A DNA stretch of 64,000 bases, from positions 1 through 64,000 of the forward strand of contig JALDNG010000513.1 in NCBI GenBank assembly GCA_024349245.1. The letters run 5' to 3'. This stretch comes from Neodontobutis hainanensis (lineage: Eukaryota > Chordata > Actinopteri > Gobiiformes > Odontobutidae). Positions 10,401-21,609 of this stretch are shown here, piece after piece. The position numbers were made by a program, and so were the translations under genes. The notes under the pieces are model-generated. The model made no database searches, had not been told where the DNA came from, and saw only the letters and a list, made by a program, of their open reading frames with translations. Each line of letters opens with the position of its first letter. Position 1 is the stretch's first letter.

Positions 10401-13400
10401 TTAAATTTGTCAAATAATTAAAACATAAATCGATAATACGTATTACAACGTTCAATCATTTAGATTTAAGTAATATTTATAATATTTCGAAAAATTTTAA
10501 TACTTATATCAAAAAATTATGGAATTTAAAAAATGTAATAGTTATAAATTAAAGGTGCTTTTTAATTCAAAAAACATATTAACAATAAAAATGGAAAAAT
10601 AAATCGTAAGAAAAGATACTATTTTGATACAGTTTTCAACAAAAATTGATAATTATTTTTGAAGATGATTTATAATTGAAATAATTTGCATTATTTGTCA
10701 ATTTAACATTATGTTTGCGTCAAAAAAATTTATTTCGATGTTTCGAACAAAACGAAATTGAATAAATTTCTAACATCATTTTGAACAAATACAAAGATAA
10801 AAAGATATTATTAATTTTTTAAAATTAAACAATAAAATTCATTGTAAGGAACTATTAAGTAAAAATATGAAAAAGGCAAAAGTTCCTTTAAGATTTGTAC
10901 TTATTTATCTGATTTGGAAACTTTTAACTGGTTTTACTAAAGTCATGCTTTTGATCAAATTTTTAAGTATCAGCATCACAGAAAATTTGAAGAAATTATT
11001 TAATACCCAATTACATAGTATAAATATATGTATTTAGTTGTCATAATTTCAATTTATAACAAAAAAAAATATTTGATAATCGGAGAATATCGAGAAATAG
11101 ATTTTTTGTGTTCGAGTACAATATCAAAAAATAACACTCACTAACATCAGATGTCAGTTTCAAAATTTAGAATATATATAGAAATTAATTGCCTCACTGA
11201 CGAAATCAAATAAATTAAATCTACATCAAAAGATATATATTTATTTGTTCTCTTGAAAATATATACTGCAATAAACTTCATATTATACGTCCCCCTTTAC
11301 ATTATTTGATTAAATTTAAAAATAAATGTCTTTTATAATTTATGTTTTTTTTATTTTTTCTTATATTATATTTATATTATGTATTTTTTTTAATTAAGAA
11401 CCTTTATTTTTTTAAATACATTCCAATGTGATTTAAATTTATTCAATTTAGTTTAGGCTCATTCAAAAACAAGATATATCTTAAAAATATTGAATTAAAA
11501 ATTATTATTTTGTGAAACTAAATTTGAGGGATAAACTAATGAACAAATTACGATCCATTAAATTTTTTGTTTTTGATTTTAAAATGATATAAGCTTAATT
11601 CCCTGAGTATCTTAAAAGAATTCATGCAATTTATTTTTCAAAAATGTTTTTTATGTTATTTAGTTGACATAGCATATTAAAAAAGGACTTTCATCAACTT
11701 CTTATGAAACTTGATTTAAAAATAAAAAATTCACAGATATTATCAACATTTAATCCAAAATAAGCATTGGTAATATTTGTGAGTAATATCTCTAGATAAT
11801 TTTATAAAGTTAAATGTGAATAAAATACAATATTTTTTCAATATTTGATAAAGGAGTATCAATATTTAAACTCGACCACCCCCAACATGTTTTTATATCA
11901 TGAAGAATAAAGATGTATTGATAAAAATTGCAATGATTTTCTTTTGAATATACTTTTTGATCTTCCAAAAATTTAAACATAATTTAAAGTGCTTAGTTAC
12001 TTTGTCTTAAAAATATGAGTTATAATATTTGATTATTGAAAATTAGAGTTTAACAACTAGATTCGAACCAAAATTAAATTTATTAAAAAACAACCTATGT
12101 GTTCAGATATATTATCAAAGTTGCATTTTTAAAAATTTTAATTTCGATTCGAGAGCAAACTAATATATTTTCTAAAACAAAAATCTTTCTTTTTTGTTTT
12201 GTACATTGTATTTTTTATGTAATAATTTTAAGTATTTCTAGTTCAATTTATTTTTAATAAAGATATTATTTAAAAAATATAAATCAAGTTTGTAATAAAT
12301 CTTATAAAAAGGAATAGAATCAAAATCGAGATATAAATTAATTTAAAAAGCTATTGTTATCAAAAGACATACATCTTAAATTTGATAAATTAAAAGTAAT
12401 TTGCTTCAAACAGTCTGTTTGATCAAACTTAAACATGATATATATTAAATATCAAAAACGAATTTAAAAAATAATTAATATTTATAATTTTTGTTACATC
12501 GAATATATGTGAATAAATAAAAACTGACCATTTTTTATCATTGAGCAAAATTTAAAATAAACATTTCTATTTGTAATTTAAATATTTTTACATTCTTATC
12601 GATTTACAAAAGTAGATTGCGCAAATTAATAATCATAAAAATGATCTACGCTATCTTTTATGAATATAATATATGAAAAATGTTTATTTAACTGATTATG
12701 TAAAATTTACAAAATATATTCTTGAAATATTTTTTTACAAGAATTAAACATGAAAAATTTATTTTATATTCAATCAATATATATATTTTAACTTTAATTG
12801 AAAATTTTAACTTGAATTATAAAAAAATATTATATTTTTCAAAGTAAGTAAAATATTTTCAAAAATGTATAAATAAAAATGCCTATTTTAAAATAAACTT
12901 AATTCTTAAAAAAGAAAAATTATATAAAATTAATTATATTTATTTTTTCACTTAAATTTTTAAAATTATATGATAAGAAATATTTTTTTAATTAAATTAT
13001 ACTCTCAAAAATAGATGTTTAAGAATGGAAAATATAAAAATAAATTAGCATCATTATGTAAATAAAATATTCAAATTCATAGTGTGCATTAAAATTTCCA
13101 AAATAACGTTTTGGTTTGCTATATCGAAAAAAATAAAATAAATAATAGAATGAAAAATTCAAAGAACTAATTTATGTCTCATTAAAGCATAAAAATAACA
13201 TAAAAATAATTTATACGTGTATAATAAATTTGTAAGGTAGCTAAATACAAAAAAAAATCAAAAAAATGTAATTATTTTTTGATCATTGTCAATTCGATAT
13301 ATAAAAATATTCAGCTAATATTTTGAGAAAACATTTCTTTTTTTTGTTAATGGTTATATAAATTCGATTCCATGTTACGAGTTAAATCAAAATTTTTTAA

Positions 13401-15780
13401 ATAATCTTTCACAGTCTATAATTTTGGATATAGTTGTATTAGACTACAATATATAAACAGTCTATTTTCGATCTAGCTTAATTTATTTTGTAACATAATT
13501 CTTTAAAAGAATTTTTACAGAGATATTTAAAGGATTTATTGATTATATTAACAGTATGTTCAACAATAAATATTTCGAATTCAAAAATAATTTCATCCAT
13601 ATTTATTTACTACTATAAAAATGTTTTAATATCATTCAGTTACAAGAATGAATAAAAAAGATATCTTTAATTATGTCGTTATTGGTTATTTTCCAATACC
13701 ACATGTTAAAGAAATTATACAATTCATGAATCAAGATAATAAACTGAATCATTCGAACGAAATAAAAATAGAACTTCTCTCTTTAAAAGGACGAATGTGA
13801 CAAAAATTGGAATTTAATATAATAATAAAATATTCACAAGTTGTTAAACTGAAATAATTCATAAAATATACACGCAAATAGACTTTTTTCAACGCTAAGA
13901 ATATTTTTAATCAAAATTATAAGATAAAGCCATCTTTTTATGAATATATAAAAAAATAAACTGATTTTATTTTATGCAAAAAGAATATTTTTAAATTTGT
14001 GATAAATCGCCTCATTTACTATTTTTATTTTATTTAACCATCATAGTTTAATTTATTTAAAAACACAATATTGTCTAAGCATGAAAAATTTTTGATTACA
14101 TATAAATATTTAAAAGATAACTTTTTTTTAATAATAATATGAAAAATAAATTATATTTTTTCAAAGATTCACAAAAAATTAAATATAAAATAACGTTTGA
14201 TTTTAAAAGATAAATAAAATATTTTAAAAACATGGCCAAACAGAAATTTTAGCAGTTTTTATTCGGGTCAAAAACATAGCAATAGTTCATTTCAACGACC
14301 AATGTAAATTGTTGAATGTGAATAAAATTTATACTCTTGTTTGTATTGTAAAGAGAAAAAGTTCTAAAATTGATCAAAAACAAAAAACCAAAAATTCTAT
14401 TTCAATAAGCATTTGAACAAATTTCCCAAAAATTTTTATTTATAATTTTACGATGGTTTATGTCAGTCATAACATATTAGTTTCATTACATTTTAAAATT
14501 TGAATTCGAGATGTTAAAATTTATGGAAAGTTTCAAATTATAAAGTAACGTTTAAATCTAGTAATATTCAAGTTATCAAAACGATTTTTTTGATATTTGA
14601 TATGATTTTGAAAGAATAAAGTTACAAAAATAACGCTTGTGCTGCGTTTATGATAAAACATACAATTCTTTGTTAATGTTTAAATACTTATATCTTTTGT
14701 TAGACAAAATTATCAAAAACAACGTATTTTTAATTTTAAACAATTTATCGCATGTTTAACATTTTAATGTTATTCATAAAAATAAAATTGTATCTATCTG
14801 CATTTAATTCGAGAGTATTTTGTTAAAAATACGTTTTATTGCTAAAATAAATTAACTAATATCAATACTTTACTTTTTATTCAGATAGGTTTTTTATTTA
14901 AATCTGAATATTAAAAAAATTCAAATCTAAATTTATAAAAAAGAGAAAAATAATTTAATCTAAACAGCTATAGATTGAAGGTTACATATTGAACATCTAA
15001 CACATAACTATTCACATTCTTTCGCGCATCTTTAAATTTAAATTTTGTTTGTGTTAAAAATTAGATATAAATTCAAAAATGATTTTTGGTTATTTAATAT
15101 TGTGAATTTATAAAATAATTATTGAACATAAAGTATAAATGCTAAAAATCAGACAAAAAGTTTGTAATTATTGAAAAAATTAATTTTGTTTTTTCACAGG
15201 TAGAACATTTTTGTTTAAACTTTTTAAATAAGTTTATTCAGTGTAATTTATTTTTATTCAAATAGAGAAATTAATTTTACATATAAATAGCTGCTTAACA
15301 TAAAATTTGACATCTAATATAATAATTTTAATGATCAAAGAAAAAATAAAAATCAGATCTATATATCATACATTTGTGATATTATCGAATATTTCATGAA
15401 TGAATAATTGTTTTTAAACTTGCAATTTTTAATTATAACATTTTAAAGAATAAAATATTTTTAAGTTATTTTTGATTTTTTTGCTCTTAATGAAAAAATC
15501 AAACAATCTCAACAGTTTATTTTTCTTGAAAATGTTGAAAGCTTTTATTTTGAATTTCAATTAAACTGATAATAAGAAATATACTTGCTTGAACAGTTAA
15601 GAAATACTTTCTGCTTTTAAATTTTAACACATTGTATCATATTTAAGATGATTATGTTATTTAACTTTTTTCCAAATGATATCTGAATAAAACATGAAAA
15701 ATTTTAACATCAAAAATTCTTTTTAAAATAACTCTCAATTCAAAAGGGTTTGAGTTTATGAATGAACAAGAATAAATTAT
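7401..15780. other. Gene-free AT-rich intergenic DNA
   Basis: About 8.4 kb of A/T-dominated sequence separates elements A and B. Short open frames here (for example 9024-9212 plus, 10103-10294 minus) translate to the Phe/Ile/Lys/Asn/Tyr mix expected from random AT-rich DNA and match nothing I recognise. No RNA gene, transposon motif or clear repeat array was found. Confidence 0.65.
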
Positions 15781-15892
15781 TTATATTATCATATTTACCA
15801 CATCAACTAGCAGCGAGCAGAACAGAAAGTTATGACATATAGCGAAAAAAGAGAATAACTCATTATTATGCTATTTATATTTTTAATTAAGG

Positions 15893-16560
15893 GCATTTGA
15901 TGGAGATAAAGAAGAATTATCATATGATCATTTCTGTTTCGAAATCAAGCTGAAGGTTCAATGTAAAGATGAAAAGTCTGAGATTCAGACTATGTCCTTG
16001 AAATCTGTTTCTTATTTTTTTCTATTGCTTACTACTTTCAAATAATTCCTAAGCCTCAAAGGTAACAGAGACATTATCTTTTTATGATCACTGTTCCATA
16101 CTGTGTGACAGATTCTATATGAATCGATATCTATTTGTTAAACCTTCTTGTTTAAAATGATTGCAAAAGAAAAACAGAGAATGGTATAAAATTGTTTGAT
16201 AAATGGTTGCGCTTTTCGGAGTTTTTTTGTCTTAAGTGCGAAAATTTAAACAATATGTTACGATAACAGTTCATTTGAAATCTTGTGGATTTTGATAAAT
16301 AAGATAAATTACGATTTATTTTTTCTTATTTCACTCTTACACATATAATGCTACGGCTTGACTGGCCCAGATTTTTTTAATTCATGATAAGTATCAACTC
16401 ATCAATAAAGGATGATGTTCAAAAAATTTAGTCTCACGAAGAGAGCGCTGAAATATTAAAAATGTCAAACCAGCCGTTAAATGGAGGTGTATGCCAGTGT
16501 TGTGACCATCAGGGATTTTCTTAGACAGAAGAAAATTGTTTGGCAATATTTCAATCTGTT
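15893..16560 (+). pseudogene. Element B gag remnant
   Basis: The N-terminal capsid motif 'PFDGxxExW' appears as AFDGDKEE at 15893-15916. After a frame change, a single frame from 16156 to about 16560 gives CKRKTENGIKLFDKWL and RFSEF, then KCENLNNMLR, then QFI. This fits 'FxxRxQxxxExVxEWIAELRxLAxxCxF...LRDQFVxGL'. It carries several in-frame stops (the CGA TAA and TGA near 16260-16280, TAG near 16433). The frame runs into the zinc knuckle without shifting, so gag was one polypeptide. Protease lies in a different frame. Confidence 0.85.
16492..16539 (+). pseudogene. Element B zinc knuckle (degenerate CCHC)
   Basis: In the gag frame the sequence is CQCCDHQGF, Ser, stop, TEENC. It resembles the nucleocapsid CX2CX4HX4C knuckle that binds element RNA. 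The His position is Phe and the last spacing is six codons, one of them TAG at 16522-16524, instead of four. The Cys spacing and the position at the gag C-terminus support the call; the His loss and extra codons mark decay. Confidence 0.6.
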
Positions 16561-16693
16561 ATTCCTGCAATCAGTGTTTAACATTTTTAAATTTGTGTTT
16601 GGAAATGATCAATGGAATCATCATAATTGTTCTATATTTGATTTTTAAAATTGCTATTCCCTGAATTCAATATTTTTAAATACTGATCAGATC

Positions 16694-16800
16694 ATGTTGA
16701 ATGTTAGAAAATATGGTAATGAAGTCAAAATATTATGTGATACGTGTTCCATGATCTTCGATGTGGATCTAGGTGCACCTAAAAATTTAAATGCTTATTA
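16694..16800 (+). pseudogene. Element B aspartic protease remnant
   Basis: The retropepsin cleaves gag-pol. From ATG at 16694 the frame reads NVRKYGNEVKILCDTCS, then DLGAPKNLNAY, and stops at 16799. This aligns with the 'VxGKxVxxxxDTGAxVSV...WxxLGAPxLN' block of Gypsy proteases. The active-site triplet DTG[AS] is DTCS here (16739-16750), a Gly-to-Cys change that should abolish activity. The frame differs from that of gag. The rest of the protease and the linker toward RT (about 16800-16990) is scrambled. Confidence 0.72.
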
Positions 16801-17139
16801 AAGGCACTAGAAGTAAAAATAACATTGTATTAGAGAAGCGATATACGTTGCTGTCTGTTCATTTTTTTACAATTTGCTAAGGTACGTCGAAGAATATATA
16901 CCTGTATGTGTTTCTATTCAGAACAATACACTACGTTTAAGTATAGATCGGTTAAACTTCTTTAAATACTTTTGCCATTTTCTTTATGATAACTAAAGAC
17001 AATCAAAATAATATTAAAAAAATAACTTTTAAGTTAGAGTAAGTAAAACAAAGAAAATCTTTACTTGTCTATATCGAGCTAGTTTATATCATGGTGCAAG
17101 ATGATAGAATTTATATACATCACAATGAACATCAACATA

Positions 17140-17965
17140 CTGGCGAACTTGGCCTATTCCCTTTGCTAAATGGTTGAAGTTGTAACTGAAATAAGGAGTT
17201 TTTTTCGAGATAGATTTATGGAATTATTTGACCCAAAAAATACTGCGATTTCAGTAGCATCCTTGATTATCATTGTTCTTAAAACCATTAATCGAATTAG
17301 AATTATGGAATTTTTGTTCCACAAAAAAAAATAATCAGATTCGGCGATTTAAAAAAATTACATCGAAATTGAATTAAGGAACAATTTTCACAAATATCGA
17401 CCTCAAAGATACATATCTTCAAATCAAAATTCAAACAGTTAAAAGAATTTTTCTTGTGATTACCATACATTCGATTCTTCCAACATTCAATTGTACGTTT
17501 TTGTTTATTAATTGTTACAACATAGTTTCAAAAAACGATTTACTCACTCTTGTATGATTCGGATCACATTGTATGCTTTTTTGATGATATCATTAAGAAA
17601 AGACTTAATGATGAGGAACATTTGGAAAATAATACCTCAACAGTCTTCGAGATTAAGAAGGTCGGGATAACGAATCAAATTTCAACATTTAAATTCATCA
17701 CTAAATTAATAAAAATTCTAATATACACTAGCGTTAAAATTGATTTAACATGCTCTGTTTGTTTAAGATTTGGCGGCAAACAAGTATCAAGGAGTTAAAG
17801 TAATAGATAAGATAGGTAAATTTAAACAACTTGTTCATGTTGGTGCTGCTATAATTATTTGTCGATATAAATTTGATATGATGGATAGAAAGACTCTTGT
17901 TGTGGGGTGGCAAAAAGAAAAATCGTGCAAAAAACTAATGAAACAGCTGTTGAAATTTCAATTTT
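17140..17965 (+). pseudogene. Element B reverse transcriptase remnant
   Basis: Fingers-region sequence (GDLKKLHRN, EQFSQIST, KIHIFKSKFKQLKEFFL) appears at about 17345-17460 in shifting frames. The active-site block lies in a frame opening at 17550: HIVCFFDDIIKKRLNDEEHL, then EIKKVGITNQIS. This is the 'YxDDIIVxSxxxEEHLxxLxxVFxRLxKxGLxL' block. Both catalytic Asp codons are intact (17583-17588), though Tyr is Phe at the preceding site. The overlapping frame at 17770-17976 carries the thumb/connection (KIGKFKQLVH, VVGWQKEKSCKKLMKQLL). The two open pieces are parts of one broken pol gene. Confidence 0.88.
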
Positions 17966-18400
17966 TGTCTCATTAAAATCGTAACCAGAAGTAGATAATT
18001 GGCACCTAAGAATCCGGAAAATGGATTTGGCGCAGTTTATTTGTAAGAAAATACAGATTGGTTCATATACCTTATTAGCTATTTTTCAAGAACACAAACA
18101 GACATAGAAAAGAAATTTGCAAATAAAGATGGGAGACATTAGCTATCATCTTCTCCTGTAAAAATATTATTAAATAAGTCTTGACCGTAAAATAAACTAA
18201 ACATAATAATCATTAGCAATTAGAATATTTTTCTCAACGAAACGTCCATTACAAGGAGCAACGATTTCTAGCATTGAACGTTAATCACTCGAGGTGAGGG
18301 GTCCTAATTATGACATGATGTACAAATCATATGAAACATATGGACTGGTTGATAAGAGGTCTGATTACTTAAAGAAAAACAGTACATAATCAAGATGAAA
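17966..18400 (+). pseudogene. Element B RNase H remnant
   Basis: At about 18010-18120 shifting frames give ENGFGAVYL, then ENTDWFIYLISYFSRT, then IEKKFANKDGRH. This matches 'xxGLGAVLSQxxxxGxExPIxYxSRTLxxxEKNYxxxxREAL' of Gypsy RNase H. NYDMMYKSYE near 18307-18336 resembles the 'YxIxYKPG' stretch close to the end of the domain. The catalytic Asp region upstream is not readable. Stops and frame changes are frequent. Confidence 0.7.
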
Positions 18401-18599
18401 TTCAAAATAAAAATATTTTCGTTGTAAATTTTGAAAAAAGTGAGTCTTTTAAAAATTTAATAAAATGTATACAGATGGAGATGATACTTACAACAAATTA
18501 ATTGATTATTTCAACTTAGGGATTGCCAAACAAGCTCTATTTGGATAGAGCCTACTGTCCTTACAATGAGATTATTGTTCATTAATCTATAAAGAACGA

Positions 18600-19560
18600 G
18601 GATCATGAGTCTTTTGCATCATATGATCATATCTGAACCATTTAGTTAAAACACATTAAATTTACGACACAAATACTACCCTCGAAAAGCTTTATGGTGT
18701 TAAATGCCAAAATATACGTGTAGAGCTACGCATAATAAGGAATATTAAAATTTTTGGAGATATTTGTCATTTTGAGTCAGATCTATTGTAAAAAAGTTGC
18801 ATAAACCTGTTTATATTTCCTAAACCATCCTTAAGAACAATGTCTAATGAACCATATTGATTTCAAAGGCACCTAAGAATAAAACTATTGGTTAATATAA
18901 GATAGCACATATTCTAATGAAATATATTTCCATATTTACGCTCCAACTACTTATCGAGCTTTTCACATTTCTAAATTGTTTGTACCATTGTCTAGGTTGA
19001 CTGGATCTGCTTTAAAAGTAAAACTAACATGATTTCTGCACTCAACATAAAATCAAACGTATTTGTACCGTTTCGCATAACAATGTAAGTAATAGCGACG
19101 TATAGAGAGTTATTCCATCATATAAATCCAGGTACATCGCTGAAATGACTCAAAAACCAATCGAGATCGATGTTTAAATAAGGATCTATTTTACTTTAGA
19201 AATACTACTCACCCGACAACGCAATTTTTTCAGAGCAGAACATTTAGTAAGAAGAAGCGATTTGTGGTTAATAATCATTCGAAAAGATATACCATCAAAT
19301 TTATGGAAGACTCATAACTCAAATACAAACACAACCATGATCGATCGTCTAAGAACAGTGAGTTTCAGCCAACATAAAATTTGAGATTATTTAAAAGGAT
19401 AAATACAAATACTTTATTGAGAAAATAGTATTAAAATCTGAGCTTATACCTTTTTCAGTGGATATAGAGGAATAGTCAGAACGGAAACACGCCGGCCACA
19501 TTTAGAAAAAGGGTTGTGAGGATATTAAAAATAAGAATAGATAGATGGAAGCTAGACTCC
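18600..19560 (+). pseudogene. Element B integrase remnant
   Basis: The clearest block is the C-terminal region at 19330-19377, HNHDRSSKNSEFQPT, matching the '(K/R)xxHDxxSKxRxFxxGxxVxxRxF' segment that follows the Gypsy integrase core. It is followed by TPATFRKRVVRI near 19480-19520, equivalent to '...RHxDxLRxR'. Upstream, HHINPGTSLK near 19117-19146 fits the decayed 'YHPxxNGxAE' block, and LLIELFTFLNCLY near 18945-18985 fits the 'tTa..I..L...F' helix of the core. The SDNG motif itself is not readable. Support is strong at the C-terminus and moderate elsewhere. Confidence 0.72.
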
Positions 19561-19758
19561 CGTGGTAATCATTTGATGATCATGGCCAAAGTTAGTCAGA
19601 AAATACCGAAACCTCACGTCACTCCCAGATTCATGTATAAATGATGTTAAAAAACATTCAGCATATACTTTACTAAATTTCTTATTCTGAACTTACTTTG
19701 CTGACTCGAAGGTTCAAACGATTGAGATTGAAACTTGAAAAAACGGCAACTAGAAACA

Positions 19759-20000
19759 TAAGGAGAGATGATCTAATGAATTAAAAATATTTTAGATATT
19801 GAAAAGTAGTTATTTCGCGAACTATTTGAGTGAGGTCGAGGTAGTTATTTCATTTTGAAAACAGAAACGATTAACGTTATTATCGTACTTGTTATTTTTA
19901 GATTTTATCTTGCACAATCTAAGAGGATAAACCAAAAAGAAATGCATCAATATGTTTTTACAATTCTAAATTCAATTTAAAATAAAAGTAAGATGCGTGA
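19759..20000 (+). repeat. Putative polypurine tract and 3' LTR, element B
   Basis: A purine tract (aaggagagatg, 19760-19770) lies about 200 bp after the last integrase motif and is followed by TG at 19769. The next 200 bp include the CpG-containing tatttcgcgaactatttgagtgaggtcg, unlike the pure AT-rich flank. This fits the start of a 3' LTR. No matching 5' copy was found near 15.3-15.8 kb, so the end is arbitrary. Confidence 0.4.
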
Positions 20001-21300
20001 ATCTTTAAATTTTAAATGTTAAACAAAATTATTTTAATGTTTAAATTACAATAATATTATTGATTCTTCAAGTAAGTAGATTATAAAAATAACATCTAAG
20101 TATATTTTTTCAATAGTTATATTTCGAACAATAAAATATTGTTTTTATTGTGTTAGTTAAATTCTAAAAAATTGCATACTTGAAATTATTTAATACTATT
20201 GACGAGAGTTTCTTTTTTAATTAAATGTAACAATTGTAAAATAGGAAGAATTCTAATAAAACTGTTATTAAATGTTTACTCATAAAGGATATGCTGATGA
20301 AGATTTTCCTTTTTGATTTGTTATTTCTTTTTATATTAAATAAAAATCTTTATTATAAACATTCTGAAACATACTTGATACTTATATATATCATCTGAAG
20401 TATTATTTATTACTAATATTAACAAAGTTTTAAATGAGGTATACATTATTCCTACATGGAAATTAAATCGCCAATATTTTCGAAATATAAATTTTCTTAT
20501 ACGTATATTTTCTATCTATTCCAAAAAAGTGATGGGAAATCTAATCCGTTTTTATATTAAAAAGTTTTTTATAATTTTTTTTGAAATATTTGATAGATTT
20601 TCTCAGAAGAATAAAAAAATCTGCATTCAAAATATCAACTTAGAAATTGAGATTAAGAATATTATTTTTACATAGTGCTACAAACCAAAAATAATCTCAA
20701 AAAATGATATTATTTAAAAGAACAAAATATTTCTTAACTTGTCTATGTTTATGACAGATTTACAAATAAATTTTGGTTTTCGGATAAAAGAATTTAGAAT
20801 TAACACTATTTTAGTTTTTCCTTTTAAACTATTTTCAGTTTAAAAAATGATCAGTTATCTATCTTTTAGTTAACATAAAAGAATATTAAAAAATATTAGA
20901 AGATAAATAAAGTAATTTCTGTTTTGTTAACATCAACTAAAATGTGTAAAATTGTTTCTAATATATACTCTGTAAGATAATTCATGATAGATATTGAAAT
21001 AAATTAATTTCAAAAAACAAACTTAAAAAATTAGTTTGTATTGAAATTACATTATGTTTCACTATCACAAACTGACTTAAATCATCAATTTTTAAAGATT
21101 ATTTAAACTCACATTGCATTTTAATTGAATTTTTCAGTGTCTATAAATATCAAGCATTTGTTTGTCATAAATATGTAAAATCTACAAAAGTTAAAGATTA
21201 ATGAATGACTTAGAGATCAAGAATTACTCAACATTAAAAAAAATATTTTCTATAAATATTTTGTTTAATGCCGTTAAAGTTTTACGAGCTTTTCAGATAG

Positions 21301-21609
21301 TTTTTTATTTTTGAATGGGAATTAGAAAGGCTCATTTTTCAAGTAAAACACGAAATGAAGATCTTACGTTACACTCAATTGACCTTATACCTCAGAGGTA
21401 AATAACCATTAAAAAGATGAGCATATGATATGGCATAACTTCGTGATAGTCTTCTCGAAATTAAACTATATGTTAAATACCTTTGATACAGACAGAAGAA
21501 GGAGATTCGCTGAAATTTAATGGTTAACAGATCTAAATCTTATAAACTAAAATGAAATAAACATAACTCGAAAGGAGTTAGGATGAATTTAACGAATCAT
21601 TGTAAATGA
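21301..21609 (+). pseudogene. Possible decayed coding stretch, unidentified
   Basis: One plus-strand frame has a 34-codon open start (FEWELERLIFQVKHEMKIL) and later short pieces such as LRDSLLEIKLYVKYL and YRQKKEI. Their charged, helix-like look differs from random AT-rich translation. However, about seven stops fall in 103 codons, close to what chance gives at this base composition. The DNA is less AT-rich than its flanks. I cannot name a family, and it may be nothing. Confidence 0.22.

Larger units (their letters stand above)
15790..20000 (+). mobile_element. Element B: degenerate Ty3/Gypsy retrotransposon
   Basis: On the plus strand the order is gag, zinc knuckle, aspartic protease, RT with FFDD, RNase H, integrase, purine tract and possible LTR. 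This is again the Ty3/Gypsy order. Many in-frame stops and frame changes show it is dead, but it keeps more recognisable gag than A or C, including about 400 nt in a single frame. Its opposite orientation and divergent capsid and RT sequence indicate a family distinct from A and C. Limits are approximate: the 5' end is where gag begins and the 3' end includes a presumed LTR of unknown length. Confidence 0.9.
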
